Positions 37,021-49,504 of a stretch of 64,000 nucleotides of DNA are shown piece by piece; within the stretch, counting starts at the first letter, position 1; each line of letters starts with the position of its first letter. The DNA lies in the NCBI GenBank assembly GCA_025094145.1, contig JALLLS010000005.1, positions 310,001 through 374,000 of the forward strand, given 5' to 3'. The translations under genes were made by a program, and so were the position numbers. The stretch is from Spinellus fusiger (taxonomy: Eukaryota; Mucoromycota; Mucoromycetes; Mucorales; Phycomycetaceae). The notes beneath the pieces were generated by a model, which saw only the letters and a program-made list of their open reading frames with translations, did not search any database and was not told the DNA's origin.

Positions 37021-38947
37021 TTAATATCCACTGTAGGCACGGAGCCTTTCTCCTTTTACTTTCAGAATAAAGACTAACACCATTCCTAACCATAGTGTTG
37101 CTGACAATAATACAGAAGACAAACCTACACCTAGTGCAGATACCATGGGATTTGTAACAATGGTCAAAATACAGGCAATTACCATGCGTATTAAGTTAGA
37201 AACAGCCGATGCAGAGGCACCTAAACCTGGCATGGCATCAACCAAGTAAGAAGAACATGCGGAGGTGACTTGAGTCATACCAAAAGTATGAATGGTATAG
37301 GCAATAATATTGACCCATATGGACATATTATAGTCAAGAGACATTCCAAAGAGAAGAGTTCCTAGAGGAGTAATGATAATGCCAGCAAACCAGATATTGA
37401 AAGTAAGACGATCCTCCACGACTGCTATGCCTCCCCGTTGATGTCTGGCACGTAATAAAAGATAGTCCGAGAGATAACCTCCCATGATAGATCCCAAAAT
37501 ATTGCCAATACCTCCACCTAAGAAACTCAAACCTATAAAGTTTTAGGGTTAGAAAATCAAAGCAAAGCAGTTTTTTTTATAATTCTAATAAAAGAAAAAA
37601 GCTAAATTAACAAGACATTACCTATTTGCCATGAATTGAGGTTATATTTCTCCATAAGTTGTCCAGGAATAATTGTTTCGAGAGTGAACATGCAGCCAAA
37701 GAAAATACCACCAGTAATGGATGAGAGGAGCACAAAGGGATGACGAAGAAGCAAAATGGCAGAGATAGGATTCATAGATTTTTTTTCTGTCTTGCATAGC
37801 GGTTGAACAATAGTTCTTTCTATCTCATTGGCTTTTCCTGCTTCAACCTTTTTCATCTTTCCATTTTTTCCACTCTCTAATTCCACTGTGTTTACTGTAA
37901 TCATGGAGGAATTAGATGGTAGTACATCATTGGAAGGATGGTCCCAAAAGTTGTTTAAACGAAATGTCTCTGGTAAGAAAAATAATGTCAAGAAAAAGAT
38001 AAAGATACTAAAAGCAAAACAAAACCAGAAAGTTGCTCTCCGTGTATCTTTACTTAAGATGAGGAAGCCACCAACAATAGGGCCTTTTTGTTGTTTATAT
38101 AAATATACATAAAAAGATATTTAGTAAGTAGAATAAAAAAATATGAGGCACCATCAATAATTACCCAAAAGTGGTCCAAGCATCATGCCAGAATTGTATT
38201 TTCCAAAGGCTGGACCTCTTTCTTCTATAGGATAGCAGTCCTAATATTCTCTTAGTTTTTTCTCTCTCTAAATATTCTTGTTTTTTTTTTGCCTTTGAGA
38301 ATAGTCTATTCACTTACTGCAATAACGCCTAATATATCAATATAGGGGGTTAAACACTGCCAGAATCACAACAATTAATATTTACCTCCCCCAACCGAAA
38401 TACGGGATGAACAACCTAACGCCTGAATAGAACAAAGCACTACCAACGCCCAGATGTTGGACACAAACACGCCCCCAAGTGAGGAAACGGAAACAATGAT
38501 AGTAGACATTAAAATTAGATATCGACGAATTTGATAATAATCAGAGACCGATGCCCATACAATGGATCCAAATCCCATCACCAAGATAAAAATTGCTGCT
38601 GTCAATGTCGTAGCAATGGAGGATGCATTTAAATCATCAGTAATATAGGTTAATCCTAGAAAAATCAATAATGTAAGTGACATGGCGGAAATGACACGTG
38701 AATTATAATGAGGTATTTTTCGCGTTTATTGCTTATTTTTATGGTGTCAGTTGTATCTTACCCGGAAAATAAATAGTACTAGTAAATCCGGAAGCACTTG
38801 CAGCAATGCATGCAAAAATAAGAATGACATTTTTTTTCGTGGCTTTAATATATATGGATCGTTTTCGACAGGTGGTTTAATAGTAAAGTATGCTCCGAGT
38901 TCATGTATTAAGTATGATACAGTAGTATTTGAAGATAAAAGGGTCAT
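37021..38947 (-). CDS. DHA1-type MFS transporter, frame broken once
   Basis: Exons 38947-38762, 38655-38386, 38328-38318 (11 nt), 38240-38165, 38083-37622 and 37532-37021 give about 505 aa if one A is restored in an A8 run (38830-38837). Signatures: FTSTIYFPGL in helix 1, VWASVSDYYQIRR loop, GVIADCYPIEERGPAFGKYN, GPLLGPIVGGF, FLPET, a hydrophilic central loop, and LGGGIGNILGSIMGGYLSDYLLLRA in the second half. Proton-driven drug or metabolite antiport is typical for the family; the substrate is unknown. Exon arithmetic closes only with the extra base, so a homopolymer error or a recent mutation is likely. It is the only host-type gene inside the TE island. Confidence 0.8.
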
Positions 38948-39605
38948 TGTTTATAGTTCTTTTTCATTTAAAATAAAAGAGTGGTAGATGATCAATTAGA
39001 ATAATAGAATAATAAAGAAGAGAAAGACTGAATACTATTTTATAGTAAAATCATAGACTTTTTTATTCAAAAGCAATCTCAACAAGAGGTTCGATTAACT
39101 CCGACAATTATATTAATAGAGAATATATTGATTCCTACATAAATACTTACATGCATATTCATATCAATGTGTATAGACATAAATATACAAAACCACATGA
39201 GTAAAATAAGGACACTGCATATATTTTATAATAATTATTGCATATCGAATTTATCTTTTTGTTTAGAAGAGTCCGAATCTATCCGACAAACATTTACTGC
39301 TATAAAAAAAAACAAAAAAACTCTAGAATTAAAAATGTTAGTCCTACAATAATTAATAAGCAACCCATTATAGGATAGATTGATACAGACGTAACAGATC
39401 TAATCTTAGAATTTTATTTTATTGATATTGTTATTTTATGGAAAACCCTTACTTTATGCTTTTACTTTTATTTAGTTGGCGATTGAACAGTAATATAACA
39501 TTTTCTTGGTGTCCGCCCATGTTCTATTCAAGAGATCGACTCATTAACAATATACACCTAAAAAACATTAGATTTAGATTTAGAAAATTGTTGGAATGGC
39601 TTGTA
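38948..39605. other. Intergenic, nothing recognised
   Basis: AT-rich 5' flank of the DHA1 transporter, up to the TIR of the next Tc1 copy. No coding frame. Confidence 0.5.
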
Positions 39606-40737
39606 CAGTGGCTTTCAATAAAACAAGGAAGATCTCATATTCAGACCATAATCCTACCCTTGAAATTCTTTTTTTCTATTAAACATTCTTCATTTATTGC
39701 TTTTCTACTCTAATGTCTACCTCATCTAACACCACAGAACAAACCAAAAAACCTCTTGGAAACAGGAAAAATAAATAGTGACGACTATAATCATTGTCTC
39801 ATTGATCAAGAGGCCACTGTCAATGGGACCAGCCAGATTGCCAATTCTGCTAGGTTTGGAGTTTGCCAGCAGTCTGTTTCCCGTATCGTGAAGAGATACA
39901 AGGAAACTGGTTGCCTCAAGGCCAAGAAGAGCATTGGGTGCAAGCCCATTCTTAATGATAGAGACGAGAGAGAGGTCAGTCGCGAAGTGGGAAGGGATTC
40001 ATTCCAGACAATGGATCAGCTTTGCAAGCAGATGATCACCCAAGTGTCCATGAACACTTTTAGAAAAATGATAAAGAAGCTTGGCCTGTTTTCTTGCAGG
40101 GTGGTTAAAAAACCTTCTCTCACTATTAAACACAAGAAATTGAGACTTGCTTGGGCTAAGGCCCACCTCCATTGGACTGAGGAAGACTGGAAGACAGTCA
40201 TCTGGTTCGATAAGTCAAAGTACCAGCTGATAAGCAGTAACAGCCGTACCAGACTAGTGCGCAGGAAGAAGGAGAGGCTACTCCCAGATAATGTGAAGCT
40301 GACGATGAAGTTTGGTGGTGGTGGTGTGATGTTGTGGGGTTCTCTTTTCTGGTGAAGGTGTTTGAAGGTTGGTGCCTGTGAAGGGCAGTATAGATAGTAG
40401 AGAATACATTGTGATCTTAAAGGATAGCTACTGCCCTGAGCTGGCTCAACTCAAGGCACTGAATCCAGAGGTGGATTATGTTCTTCAAGAAGACAATGCT
40501 AACTGTCATAAAGGCAAAGAGTCCAGGTTGTGGAAGGCATAGGAGAGCATTGCCACTATGGAGGGGTGGCCCTCACAAAGCCCCGATCTGAACCCAATAG
40601 AGCATTTATGGAAGGAGCTGGACAGGGCTATTAGAAAGAGGGGATCTGAAGGCTCTCCTGGTCCAGGAATGGGACAAAATTCCCAAGGAGGTTACCAAGA
40701 ACCTCATTGTCAGCATGTATCGGAGATATATGTGTTG
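39606..40737 (+). mobile_element. Tc1-like element copy A, 3'-truncated
   Basis: Starts with TIR CAGTGGCTTTCAATAAAAC after a TA. It encodes the same 199-residue open frame (39756-40355) as copy B at 48080-49422, with helix-turn-helix (SQIANSARFGVCQQSVSRIV), catalytic core (WTEEDWKTVIWFDKS) and GGGGVMLW. The full product is broken three times: a shift near 39770, a stop/shift after 40350 and a TAG at about 40541 before [11 protein letters not shown]. The right end is lost where an LTR begins at about 40738. Confidence 0.8.
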
Positions 40738-41550
40738 TGTTCCAACTTCAATCTAAATATTCTCCATGAATTGGGTAACATGATTAGTATGCTGTGACAT
40801 TCAGAATACTCTCTGAAAGCTTGAGTGCACACAAGTAACATAGTACATCTCTGTATCATCCCACTGATCGGTCGTAACTACAAATCACCTTCTAAGCTCA
40901 GTGTACTATTGGACACTTAACAAGAGCCATCTTCATTAATAATCCTAACAGAACAATATTGACCTATCAGAGCCAATTGAGTAAAGACTCATAATAATTA
41001 ATGGTTCCAATAATGGAGTGCTTATCCCAGAAACCAACTATAGGGTTGAATATAATGATACTACAACTAAGTAAAACATATGAGCCAACCATAAGGCCAA
41101 AGAGAATGAATTCTACCATGTGATGACCCAAATATGAACACCCCTTTATTTACACTATTTTCCCTGCCATCAATACCACTCCTTTATCTGCATCACCTCT
41201 ATGTCACTGATCATACACTCTTTTATTTTCATATAGCATTTCATACTTAGCAATTAGATAGTAGCTTAGAGACATCAGTATAAATACTCATCCAATTGTC
41301 ATCAATAAATCTGTATTCTGATATCTGTTATAAGCTCATACTATCTACCATATCTTGTCTTCTACACACAATACCTAGTACCTTCTTCCTACCTGTTCCC
41401 AGTGGTCCCTTACATACCATAAGGTAGAATAGATTATCCTACCATAAGATAGAAGCCACCAAAGGATAAGCACCCACAAAAAGTATAAATAATGAACCTT
41501 TCTTTACTCAATAAAAACTATCTTTGTTCAGTCTCATTAATATTACCTGC
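40738..41550 (+). mobile_element. LTR of an unclassified retroelement
   Basis: Begins TGTTCCAACTTCAATC and matches solo LTR 3 (31829-32357, inverted) at both ends; an extra 280 bp of T/C-rich and ATAC-rich sequence lies in its middle. It is followed directly by the gag-like pseudogene. Boundary at the right is approximate. Confidence 0.55.
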
Positions 41551-42631
41551 ATGAACAATCTCAGCGACAGTGAACAACAAGGAGAGCAGGACACACCAAT
41601 GGAAGATCAACAATACAACGCTGCTACGCAGCGGGTTCTGGCCAACTTGTTGTCAGTGCCTAAGCCAGTGGCTAGATCAGTGGCTAGACCAGTAGATTAC
41701 GAGACGGATACGTTCGGTTTCGAACACGACGACATCATGCCAGACAAAAATGACAACATGAACGATCTGACAGCAAAGATGAGAAATCTAATGCAGATTA
41801 TTGATGTGGACGAGTCTGTGTACAGGACGTTGCAGAGAGGCCGCCATGGCACCCAGTTCAAAAGTTACATGGAACTAGCCCTCAACAGAATGACACCAAA
41901 TGAGCGTAATTTGTATCAGCGCTTCCGTAGTAGTTCTTCCCCCTGGTAGTCTGATCAGCATTATTGACGTGCCAATCGTCCATCCAAAGGTTCCACCCGT
42001 GACTAGGCAGCAGGATCGTATAGCTGCGTTGAATGAGATATTTAACACCACAGAGGCAACCTGGACTCATGTTGTGGAATATGGGTGACAAAACTCAATC
42101 TGGAATGGGCTCATTTCTGCACACACCGTCGTGTATCGTGCGTGCCGCGCCATGCAAGGAGGTTGCCCCGATCGTAATGAGTTGGATGACTTTGAGTTCC
42201 AAGCCATCACCAGTGTGCTGAAAGCCCTCAGGATAATAAGCTCGGTTTTATTCTCTCATTATAACGCCCAGCAACGTGCTATTGAGAAGATAAGAGTGGA
42301 CATTCTGTTGTACATGGCGTCTGTGCAGACTGGCACACCCAAATACAAGACGAAGATGCTGCAAATGGTGAAACAGCGACGTGAGGGGTTGGGTTTCAAG
42401 CCGATAGGTCAACTTATTGATTATACGCGTCTGACCCTCAGGGGGCGCATCCCGCGCAAGACGATTAGTCAAGAGGGACTCCAGCATGCACAAGTCCTCA
42501 GGCGCCACGACTACAGATACGAACCTGGGCAGATTTACGACCCTCAGGTGGAGGGCTCCGCTGCCGGCGCACGTCGCAGAGCGAGACAAGAAGAAGAAAG
42601 AAGAGAGCAAGATGTGAGCCGCAAGAATTGA
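41551..42631 (+). pseudogene. Gag-like retroelement ORF, broken
   Basis: Begins MNNLSDSEQQGEQD immediately after the LTR. About 360 codons are readable with two lesions: one extra base in a C5 run near 41940 (frame moves from NLYQRFRSSSS to GSLISIIDVPIV) and an in-frame TGA near 42087. The C-terminal part is basic (RLTLRGRIPRKT, ARRRARQEEERREQ). I do not recognise a protease, RT or integrase; gag function is inferred from its position and charge profile. Confidence 0.45.
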
Positions 42632-42734
42632 GCAGTGGTGGGGGGTTAGATGAACCGTACTAAGCTGTAGTCAACTTAAGAGTTTTAATAAAAAGATTGC
42701 GACCCAACATCCGGGCCCTCGAAAGGGGTACGAT

Positions 42735-43320
42735 GGCGGCTAGTCAATTCCCAATATATCTATATTTATAAATATACAACGCAAAAAGCAACAAACGTCC
42801 AAAAATAAAAAATACTGTAGTGTGGGGCACTTGAGACACGCTTAGAGACACGTAGGGCCTGGAGGGGCTGGCTACTGACACAGAGGAAGTGATAAAAGAA
42901 TGGGGTGTAGGGGTGTTTTCACAAGGACGAGGTTGTAGTGTTAGAGTAAGGTACTGGATATACCACGAACAAAGTAGGGTACAGAGAACAATCAGGTTTG
43001 TAGTCTGGCTGTGGCATTTTGTGCATACACAGTTCAGAATCAACGAAAAGGAAAGAGACAGAGCGAAGACAGGAACAGAACAAGAAGCAGCCCACTATCC
43101 AAGTCAAAGAAAGTCTATCTTGTTTATACTTCAGAAATTAGCTTAAGTCAAGGTCTGTTTTATTAAAGATGTATTAAACTACACTTTTCATACTAATTGC
43201 TACCTCATTTCCTGTGAGGTGGGGTCTTGTCTTATTATCATTGCAAACGTACTTTCCACCAAACCTCCCAAGAAGATTGGGTAGTCACACTACACTGTCT
43301 CACAATACTTTGAACTGTAT
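42735..43320 (+). mobile_element. LINE 3'-end fragment split by solo LTR 2
   Basis: The sequence ...gcaacaaacgtccaaaaataaaaaatac, then the LTR, then atactttgaactg, equals the 3' terminus seen in the LINE copies at 51525 and 47372. Only the last 80-100 bp of the LINE remain. Confidence 0.7.
42816..43304 (+). mobile_element. Solo LTR 2 (489 bp)
   Basis: Begins TGTAGTGTGGGGCAC, ends GTCTCACA, and is flanked by the 4-bp duplication ATAC. Homologous to solo LTR 1. The empty target (aaaaaatactttgaactg) is present in the LINE copy starting at 51525. Confidence 0.85.
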
Positions 43321-43677
43321 AGAAATGCATATGATGAGGTACAACTAATCTGAACATACATCAGATAGGTAGAAACTATATTTTGGATTTTTTTCTTTTT
43401 TATCATTTCAAACTATTTATGATGTCTTGGACCTAAAATTTGGTATTTAAGAGATATTATATCTATAGTGGTATTTCAGTTGAACGGTTTTAATTTTCTA
43501 TCATAAAAAAATGAGACATAACTTCCTATTTTTTTTCTTAATGATAAAATCATGTCTTCTTCTATAATATACGGTAATCTTCAAAGTGTTTGGTATCCTT
43601 GTACTCATTATAAGATGTAAATTCAAGTTTAAATATTACGCCGACTATTATACCTGAGGGATTTATAGAATCATAAA

Positions 43678-44780
43678 TATAGTGTGATGTGAAGTCATTT
43701 TCCTTTTATGGATAGAAGGTACTTTTAGTAAAGCCAACCCAAAAATGAAAAATAAACAATATATATAAGGCAAACTAAAAAAAAAGCCTATTGTCGTCTT
43801 TGATCTTAGTTATCAAAGGAAATCCGGACAGTTAAACGTGTATTAGAACTCTGGTCTTTATTGATTCAATTCAATACTTCTTTTATACTGTTTCTACGCA
43901 CTACTTCTGCTAACTTATGATATAATAATTACATCTTCAGGGCGAGCTATCCTTTAGTCTAATTTCAACTGTTCACCTTTCTTTTTCCAGTTGGCTTCTT
44001 CACTAAAGATGTCATTATCCATAAAAGTAAAGTGACATCACAACACTATCTTCATAATGAAATAATTAAAGAGGATTGAAGAACATTTTTTGTATACCTT
44101 TAATGATCATTTATACATCTTAGTACTCCGGTATAGTACCCACTAGTGATAGTTGTGCCAACATTTTTCACATTTAATTTGCCTTTTTTTTTACTCCCAT
44201 ATGATCTGTGAGAAATTCCAAATAATAATCTTCTCTATCTATCATAGTTAGTAGAAAAGAAGCATAAAAGTCAATGAATAAAAGGGCAGAGTTCTACTAT
44301 ATATTTAACTATCTGGACTACCTTTGATAGTCAGGATCAAAGACGACAAGTGTGTCCACTCCCAAATGAGTTCAAAAATGAACTCAGTAGTATATTTTCT
44401 GAAAATAAATGAGTTTCTCTGTCCAATTGAATTTAAACAAAATTCGATCCACTGTTCGAACTCATTTGAAGTACTTTTTGATCTAAGTTGGCTTAATTTT
44501 TTATTTGTTTAATATACACCTAAACCACTGTCCTTTTATCATGATTTTGGTACTATATTTTTTTTATAATTTAGGTAATAAATAGTATCTCTTTATTAAA
44601 AAAAATTCAATTATTATATATTTCATAGATTGTATAAAAACCTTGCTTTATGAATCAAATGGTTTTCACAGTGGATCAGATCGTTTAAATTCAATTGGAC
44701 AGAGAAACTCATTTATTTTCAGAAAATATACTACTGAGTTCATTTTTGAACTCATTTGGGAGTTGACACACTGTACTTTA
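43678..44780. repeat. Cluster of nested inverted repeats
   Basis: Three arm pairs are visible: 43678-43750 with 43975-44055; 43785-43820 with 44315-44350 (gtcgtctttgatc); and 44345-44470 with 44660-44775, the last about 110 bp and nearly perfect (cccaaatgagttcaaaaatg). No ORF. It could be foldback or MITE-type DNA. Confidence 0.75.
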
Positions 44781-44784
44781 CAGA

Positions 44785-45800
44785 CGCCACAGGATGATAG
44801 TTATCTTTTTTTGGTGTCCTGTTTTCCTTACTGACTTTATGGCCTTTTTAAATTTTTATTCTTAATTATCATTTTACCATCATCTCCAATCATTTCTGTT
44901 AATTTTTCCCCTCATTTGAGGCTTTGTATTCTTCTATCCTTCTGTTTCTCATTTATTTGCATTTACACCTTTTTCGGAAAGTATTCGCACAACCTCAGAA
45001 AAAAATCGCACACTTTTTTTTCACTTTTCGCACACTTTATATTTTACTTTTTGCACAATTTCATAAATTCTTTTTGCACAAAGTGTGCGAAATTTATTAA
45101 AGGGTATGTCTACTTAAACATGTTTCAAATTTCGAAGAAGAGTAACGACAAAATCCCTTGAGATCACTGATAAGAACATTGCTACATGCTTCAGTGATCC
45201 TCATGTTTAACGTCTCATTTTCTAAGAGCTTTTCTCTTTTAAGATTACTCTTCACAACAGACCAAAATTGCTCGATGGGATTAAGGACAGGAGATTACGG
45301 TGGAAGGTATACACATCCACAGCCATAAATTACAATAAGTATACTGATTTTTTCATGAAAATGTGCCTTCTTAGATGATAAGGCACATTTTTCTGTCATG
45401 AAGTTGTATCTTTTTTAGTGGCCTTGGGATTTGAATCAGGCTTCTAAGGTGATTTTAAGTCCAATTAAGTACTTTAGTCTACTATATTTTGAAGAAAACA
45501 TTCATTAACTACATCTATCAACATGGGTTCATTTCCAGATTCATTGATAAAATTTCCCTGTCCATCTCCATAGTAAATCTTTAAGCCCATTCTTGAAGAA
45601 ATAATATTTCGAAAAGTATGCAAAAGATATTTATAAAACTGTGCAAAAAAATAAAAATAAAAGTGTGCAGATTTTTTCTGAGGTTGTGCGAATAATTTCC
45701 GAAGATAGTGTATGTATATCCTTAATTTTAACAAAGCTCTCATGGGGTAGCTAATATTCCCAATGCGCGAATAGCAAACACACCCAAAAAATACTTTGAA
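44785..45800 (+). mobile_element. LINE 3' region interrupted by a TIR element
   Basis: The left part (ggtgtcctgttttcc ... ctcatttgaggctttgta ... tttatttgcattta) and the right part (tatgtatatccttaatt ... ctcatggggtagctaat ... aatactttgaac) are contiguous in other LINE copies; 44966-45710 interrupts them. Confidence 0.75.
44966..45710 (-). mobile_element. 745-bp deletion derivative of the DD34E TIR family
   Basis: TIRs CACC-TTTTTCGGAAAGTATTCGCACAACCTCAG and its inverted partner are flanked by TA on both sides. The interior keeps only a transposase scrap on the minus strand (SPVLNPIEQFWSV at about 45270-45320), matching the transposase at 55196-56579. Non-autonomous. Confidence 0.75.
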
Positions 45801-47371
45801 CAGTACTTTACAGATGAATAGCTTATGTTAAAAATACCTGTTCAACATAACTCCCTTCTTTAGTGTAAGTTACTTTAAGATTAGTAAACATTCTTTTTTT
45901 TAATGAAAAGTTGAGCGCCCTTATAATATATAGGTGAGTCAACAAAAAAAGTATAAATCATTCTTTGGGACTATAATAGAGTACAACAGTCTTATCTGCC
46001 TATTCTCTGTTTGAAATGGACACTGTGGTATGCAAAAAAACAAATGCTTTATATCTTTAGCCTTGTTTACAATAGATACAGAGAAGTGTTTTACCTGTTT
46101 ATATAAAACAAAAATGTCATACCTATAGCCTATAACTGACATATAAGCCTAATAATAAAGACATATAATATAAAGAGATCTATTAATACTCACCTCTTAT
46201 CATGTGTCATTTCATATGAATATGAATATAACTGGATGAATGCTTTAATTAGTGATAAAGATACTGCCATATTTAACATATCTATGTTGATTGATTGAAT
46301 GAATAAATATCTAGAGATCTAATATGGAAATATTTATACAGTGATTAATCGAGAAATAAAATCTATTCAAATAAAATAAAATAAAAAGAGAAATAAGAAA
46401 AGAATTGACATTGAAAGTATCAACAATTTTTGCATTTTGATTTACTATTTCTGATATATTGGGTTTTCGCTTTAATTTTGCATATTGTTTTATATTTACT
46501 TATTGATTTTGCGGAGTATCGTATATTCTGTATTATAAAAAAAACTATCTGCAAAATTAGTGAAAAACCAATATTTTTGTATTCTTACTATTTCTAAAGT
46601 ATTCTGCATTGTTTGGTCATGCTGACTAAGCATACCCGGATGTTCTTAAAATATACCCACATCAAGATACCAATAGATAGAGTAGATCAGGTTAGTTTCT
46701 ATTTAGGAAATTTACCTTTTAAATGGTGATATTCATATGATTATTTCGTTTTATATTTATATATGTGAAGATACTATCAAATTTTCAATGAATCAATATA
46801 TAATTATATGCACTGTGGTTGTCAAAAGGACTAATAGAGAGATAAATTTGTAGTTATTTAGTTTCTAGCAAGGATATCAAAATAGAGTTTATGAACCAAG
46901 ACTGATTTGGGGTAATTTAGAGGATACAAATACGGGGATACGACACATGATCTGAACCCAACTGGTAACTACACACCGAGAAATTATTTGAATATATTAT
47001 AATTAAAGGCAGTGGCTAATTTTAGAGGTGTTTAGAACTCGAGAAAAAGCCTCTATTATTAAAAAGATCACACACAAAAGAGGGAATTAGTGGATGTACT
47101 TAATGGAGTAGTCTTTCTGCTAATTCAGAAAAAGTGATACCGGAGACAAAAGAGTGTTCACCAACAATAGTGACAGAAGACCAGAAAGAGTATGCAACCT
47201 ACGGTATTACAGAGAATGGAAAGGAGATAGTGATAATAAAGAAATTAAGAGGAATAAGAGGAAGTACTATTTGTTTCAATATTTAGAGCGAGCTTAGCCT
47301 CTACAATACGATTCAGAAAATACAAAGGAAGATGATTTTTAGAGAGGTCTATTCTATGGTCTATATAATAA
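45801..47371. other. Gene-free spacer with one short repeat
   Basis: AT-rich. The block 46810-46985 matches 29700-29875 directly (ctaatagagagat..at, atagagttt, aacggg/actggtaact). No coding frame found. Confidence 0.5.
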
Positions 47372-48077
47372 CAGTTCAAAATATTTTTATTTTTGGGTGT
47401 TGGTTGCTATTCGTGCATTGGGCATGTTAGCCACCTTATGAGAACTTTTCAAAAAATAAGAATAAACATATAAACACTTCAAATACAAAAGTGAAAATAA
47501 TAATGCAAATGAATGGGAAACAGAAGGACAGAGAAATACAAAACCTCAAATGAGGGAAAAATGATGAAAAGTGGGTAATGATGGTAAAATAAGAATTATG
47601 AATAGACATCCAAAAAGGCCATAAAGTCAGCAAGGAAACCAGGACACCAAAAAGATAACCGTCATCCTGTGGTGATTCGAAATCCAACGAGGGATACTTA
47701 GAGCAACTCGGACAATCCTGAGAACACAAATACAGCAACTACACTATCAGCTTCTGGCTTTGTTAAACAGGTTAAGAATGGGTGGTAGATGAGAGATCGA
47801 AGGAAAAGTGAGAATACAGCGTCTGTTGCTGAAGGAGTCCTTTGCACTCTATGGCGGCGTTGGCGTTCCCACTCAACACACCCACCAGAAGCCTCAATGA
47901 GCAAGCTACCAGCTGATGGCTCTACCTTAAAGTCTCGAGTAGATGTGGCTCAATCAATGGCTTGCAGCAGTATTAAAAAACTGGGCCAGAGATCTCGCCA
48001 TTTAACAAAAGACTTAACCGTACTCGACAGAAGATTTAGACAATAGTCAATGAGATGAACGTCGTGTGTAAATACTA
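47372..48077 (-). mobile_element. LINE 3' fragment, minus orientation
   Basis: Aligns with 51525-52200, same orientation, including ggtgttggttgctattcg at its 3' terminus and gataaccgtcatcctgtgg. Carries no RT domain. Tc1 copy B lies directly beyond its 5' side. Confidence 0.75.
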
Positions 48078-48079
48078 TA

Positions 48080-49422
48080 CAGTGGCTTTCAAAATAATAA
48101 GGAAGATTTTTCATGTCCCGGTATACTTCTGTAATAGGAAATACTTATTACTTGTCATAAAAACACATATTAAACACACAGTAAAGACCTCAAAATAGGA
48201 TAAAGTATAAAGAAGGTCAACAGGATAATAAATACAGATTTATTGGGTGGAAACCCTTAATATTTAGTGTTTCCATCCTTGGCCTCAATGACAGCCCTAC
48301 ATCTCTGATACATGCTGACAATGAGGTTCTTGGTAACCTCCTTGGGAATTTTGTCCCATTCCTGGACCAGGAGAGCCTTCAGATCCCCTCTTTCTAATAG
48401 CCCTGTCCAGCTCCTTCCATAAATGCTCTATTGGGTTCAGATCGGGGCTTTGTGAGGGCCACCCCTCCATAGTGGCAATGCTCTCCTATGCCTTCCACAA
48501 CCTGGACTCTTTGCCTTTATGACAGTTAGCATTGTCTTCTTGAAGAACATAATCCACCTCTGGATTCAGTGCCTTGAGTTGAGCCAGCTCAGGGCAGTAG
48601 CTATCCTTTAAGATCACAATGTATTCTCTACTATCTATACTGCCCTTCACAGGCACCAACCTTCAAACACCTTCACCAGAAAAGAGAACCCCACAACATC
48701 ACACCACCACCACCAAACTTCATCGTCAGCTTCACATTATCTGGGAGTAGCCTCTCCTTCTTCCTGCGCACTAGTCTGGTACGGCTGTTACTGCTTATCA
48801 GCTGGTACTTTGACTTATCGAACCAGATGACTGTCTTCCAGTCTTCCTCAGTCCAATGGAGGTGGGCCTTAGCCCAAGCAAGTCTCAATTTCTTGTGTTT
48901 AATAGTGAGAGAAGGTTTTTTAACCACCCTGCAAGAAAACAGGCCAAGCTTCTTTATCATTTTTCTAAAAGTGTTCATGGACACTTGGGTGATCATCTGC
49001 TTGCAAAGCTGATCCATTGTCTGGAATGAATCCCTTCCCACTTCGCGACTGACCTCTCTCTCGTCTCTATCATTAAGAATGGGCTTGCACCCAATGCTCT
49101 TCTTGGCCTTGAGGCAACCAGTTTCCTTGTATCTCTTCACGATACGGGAAACAGACTGCTGGCAAACTCCAAACCTAGCAGAATTGGCAATCTGGCTGGT
49201 CCCATTGACAGTGGCCTCTTGATCAATGAGACAATGATTATAGTCGTCACTATTTATTTTTCCTGTTTCCAAGAGGTTTTTTGGTTTGTTCTGTGGTGTT
49301 AGATGAGGTAGACATTAGAGTAGAAAAGCAATAAATGAAGAATGTTTAATAGAAAAAAAGAATTTCAAGGGTAGGATTATGGTCTGAATATGAGATCTTC
49401 CTTGTTTTATTGAAAGTCACTG
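48080..49422 (-). mobile_element. Tc1-like element copy B, complete ends
   Basis: 1343 bp with TIRs CAGTGGCTTTC / GAAAGTCACTG and TA on each side (48078-48079, 49423-49424). The 199-residue frame (49272-48673) is identical to copy A, and the same lesions are present: the shift before it, the break after GVMLWGSLFW, and the TAG upstream of the catalytic-Glu block. It cannot make full transposase but its ends look mobilisable. Confidence 0.85.
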
Positions 49423-49504
49423 TATATCTAAGGAGAGGCTCTTTCGTGTAATCAACATTACCCCAAAGAGCAAAATATAAATCGCAAAACTCAACATAAG
49501 TAAC

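Noticed and set aside
42744..43043. 99-codon minus-strand ORF
   Set aside because: Same situation inside solo LTR 2; the two LTR ORFs do not preserve a common protein across both copies.
45939..46142. 67-codon minus-strand ORF
   Set aside because: AT-driven frame with no motif and no conservation in neighbouring repeats.
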